Program-made: the position numbers and the translations under genes
Part shown: positions 6,000-6,007 of the stretch, in pieces
Layout: the number at the start of each line of letters is the position of its first letter
Position numbering within the stretch: position 1 is the stretch's first letter
Assembly (NCBI GenBank): GCA_029880275.1
Contig: JAOUOQ010000122.1
Coordinates: 1 to 6,007, forward strand
Source of the DNA: Candidatus Aminicenantota bacterium
GTDB taxonomy: Bacteria > Acidobacteriota > B3-B38 > Guanabaribacteriales > B3-B38
Length of the DNA stretch: 6,007 nt
Direction: 5' to 3'
The notes under the pieces: generated by a model
Seen by the model: only the letters and a program-made list of their open reading frames with translations
Told to the model about the DNA's origin: nothing
The model's database searches: none

Positions 6000-6007
6000 A
6001 TATAGAC

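Noticed and set aside
5996..6001. Plus-strand TATAAT near the right edge as a divergent promoter
   Set aside because: It arises from the palindromic ATTATAAT; no acceptable -35 lies upstream on the plus strand.
1..6007. CRISPR array, tRNA/rRNA gene, insertion sequence or attachment site
   Set aside because: No regularly spaced repeats, cloverleaf-like sequence, transposase or terminal inverted repeats were seen on reading through the window.

Overview
The window holds three protein genes of a Gram-negative-type (diderm) bacterium and two informative non-coding gaps. The mix is typical of Acidobacteriota and the candidate phylum Aminicenantes: a large TonB-dependent receptor with an N-terminal carboxypeptidase-regulatory-like domain, a GWxTD-domain exported protein, and an N-acyl-D-amino-acid deacylase-like amidohydrolase. 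That assignment is inference from family content and remembered distribution, not from a search. The receptor proves an outer membrane: it has a signal peptide, a plug, a beta barrel and a C-terminal phenylalanine.

Layout: (1) 1-1029, plus strand, the C-terminal ~340 residues of a D-aminoacylase-type amidohydrolase, cut by the window edge. (2) 1030-1356, a 327-base AT-rich gap with dyad symmetries, an UP-like A/T tract, a near-consensus sigma70 promoter (TTGACA, 17-base spacer, TAGAAT) and a 5' leader of about 108 nt. The predicted first nucleotides of that leader can pair perfectly over 11 bases with the start-codon region. (3) 1357-4320, plus strand, a complete 987-residue TonB-dependent receptor. 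(4) 4321-4396, a convergent gap with a strong intrinsic terminator. (5) 4397-5959, minus strand, a complete 520-residue exported GWxTD-domain protein, with a ribosome binding site and a -10 box upstream; its -35 lies beyond the window edge.

How the genes relate: the deacylase and receptor point the same way, but the receptor has its own promoter and leader, so it is probably a separate transcript. A shared role in obtaining and cleaving peptide-like or N-acylated amino acid substrates is possible but unproven. The GWxTD gene is convergent, separately transcribed, and of unknown function.

No complete new system is evident. The best lead is the receptor leader: a long-range stem closing two small hairpins looks like a candidate structured regulatory RNA controlling translation. 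Second is a 27-base interrupted palindrome about 113 bases upstream of the -35 box.
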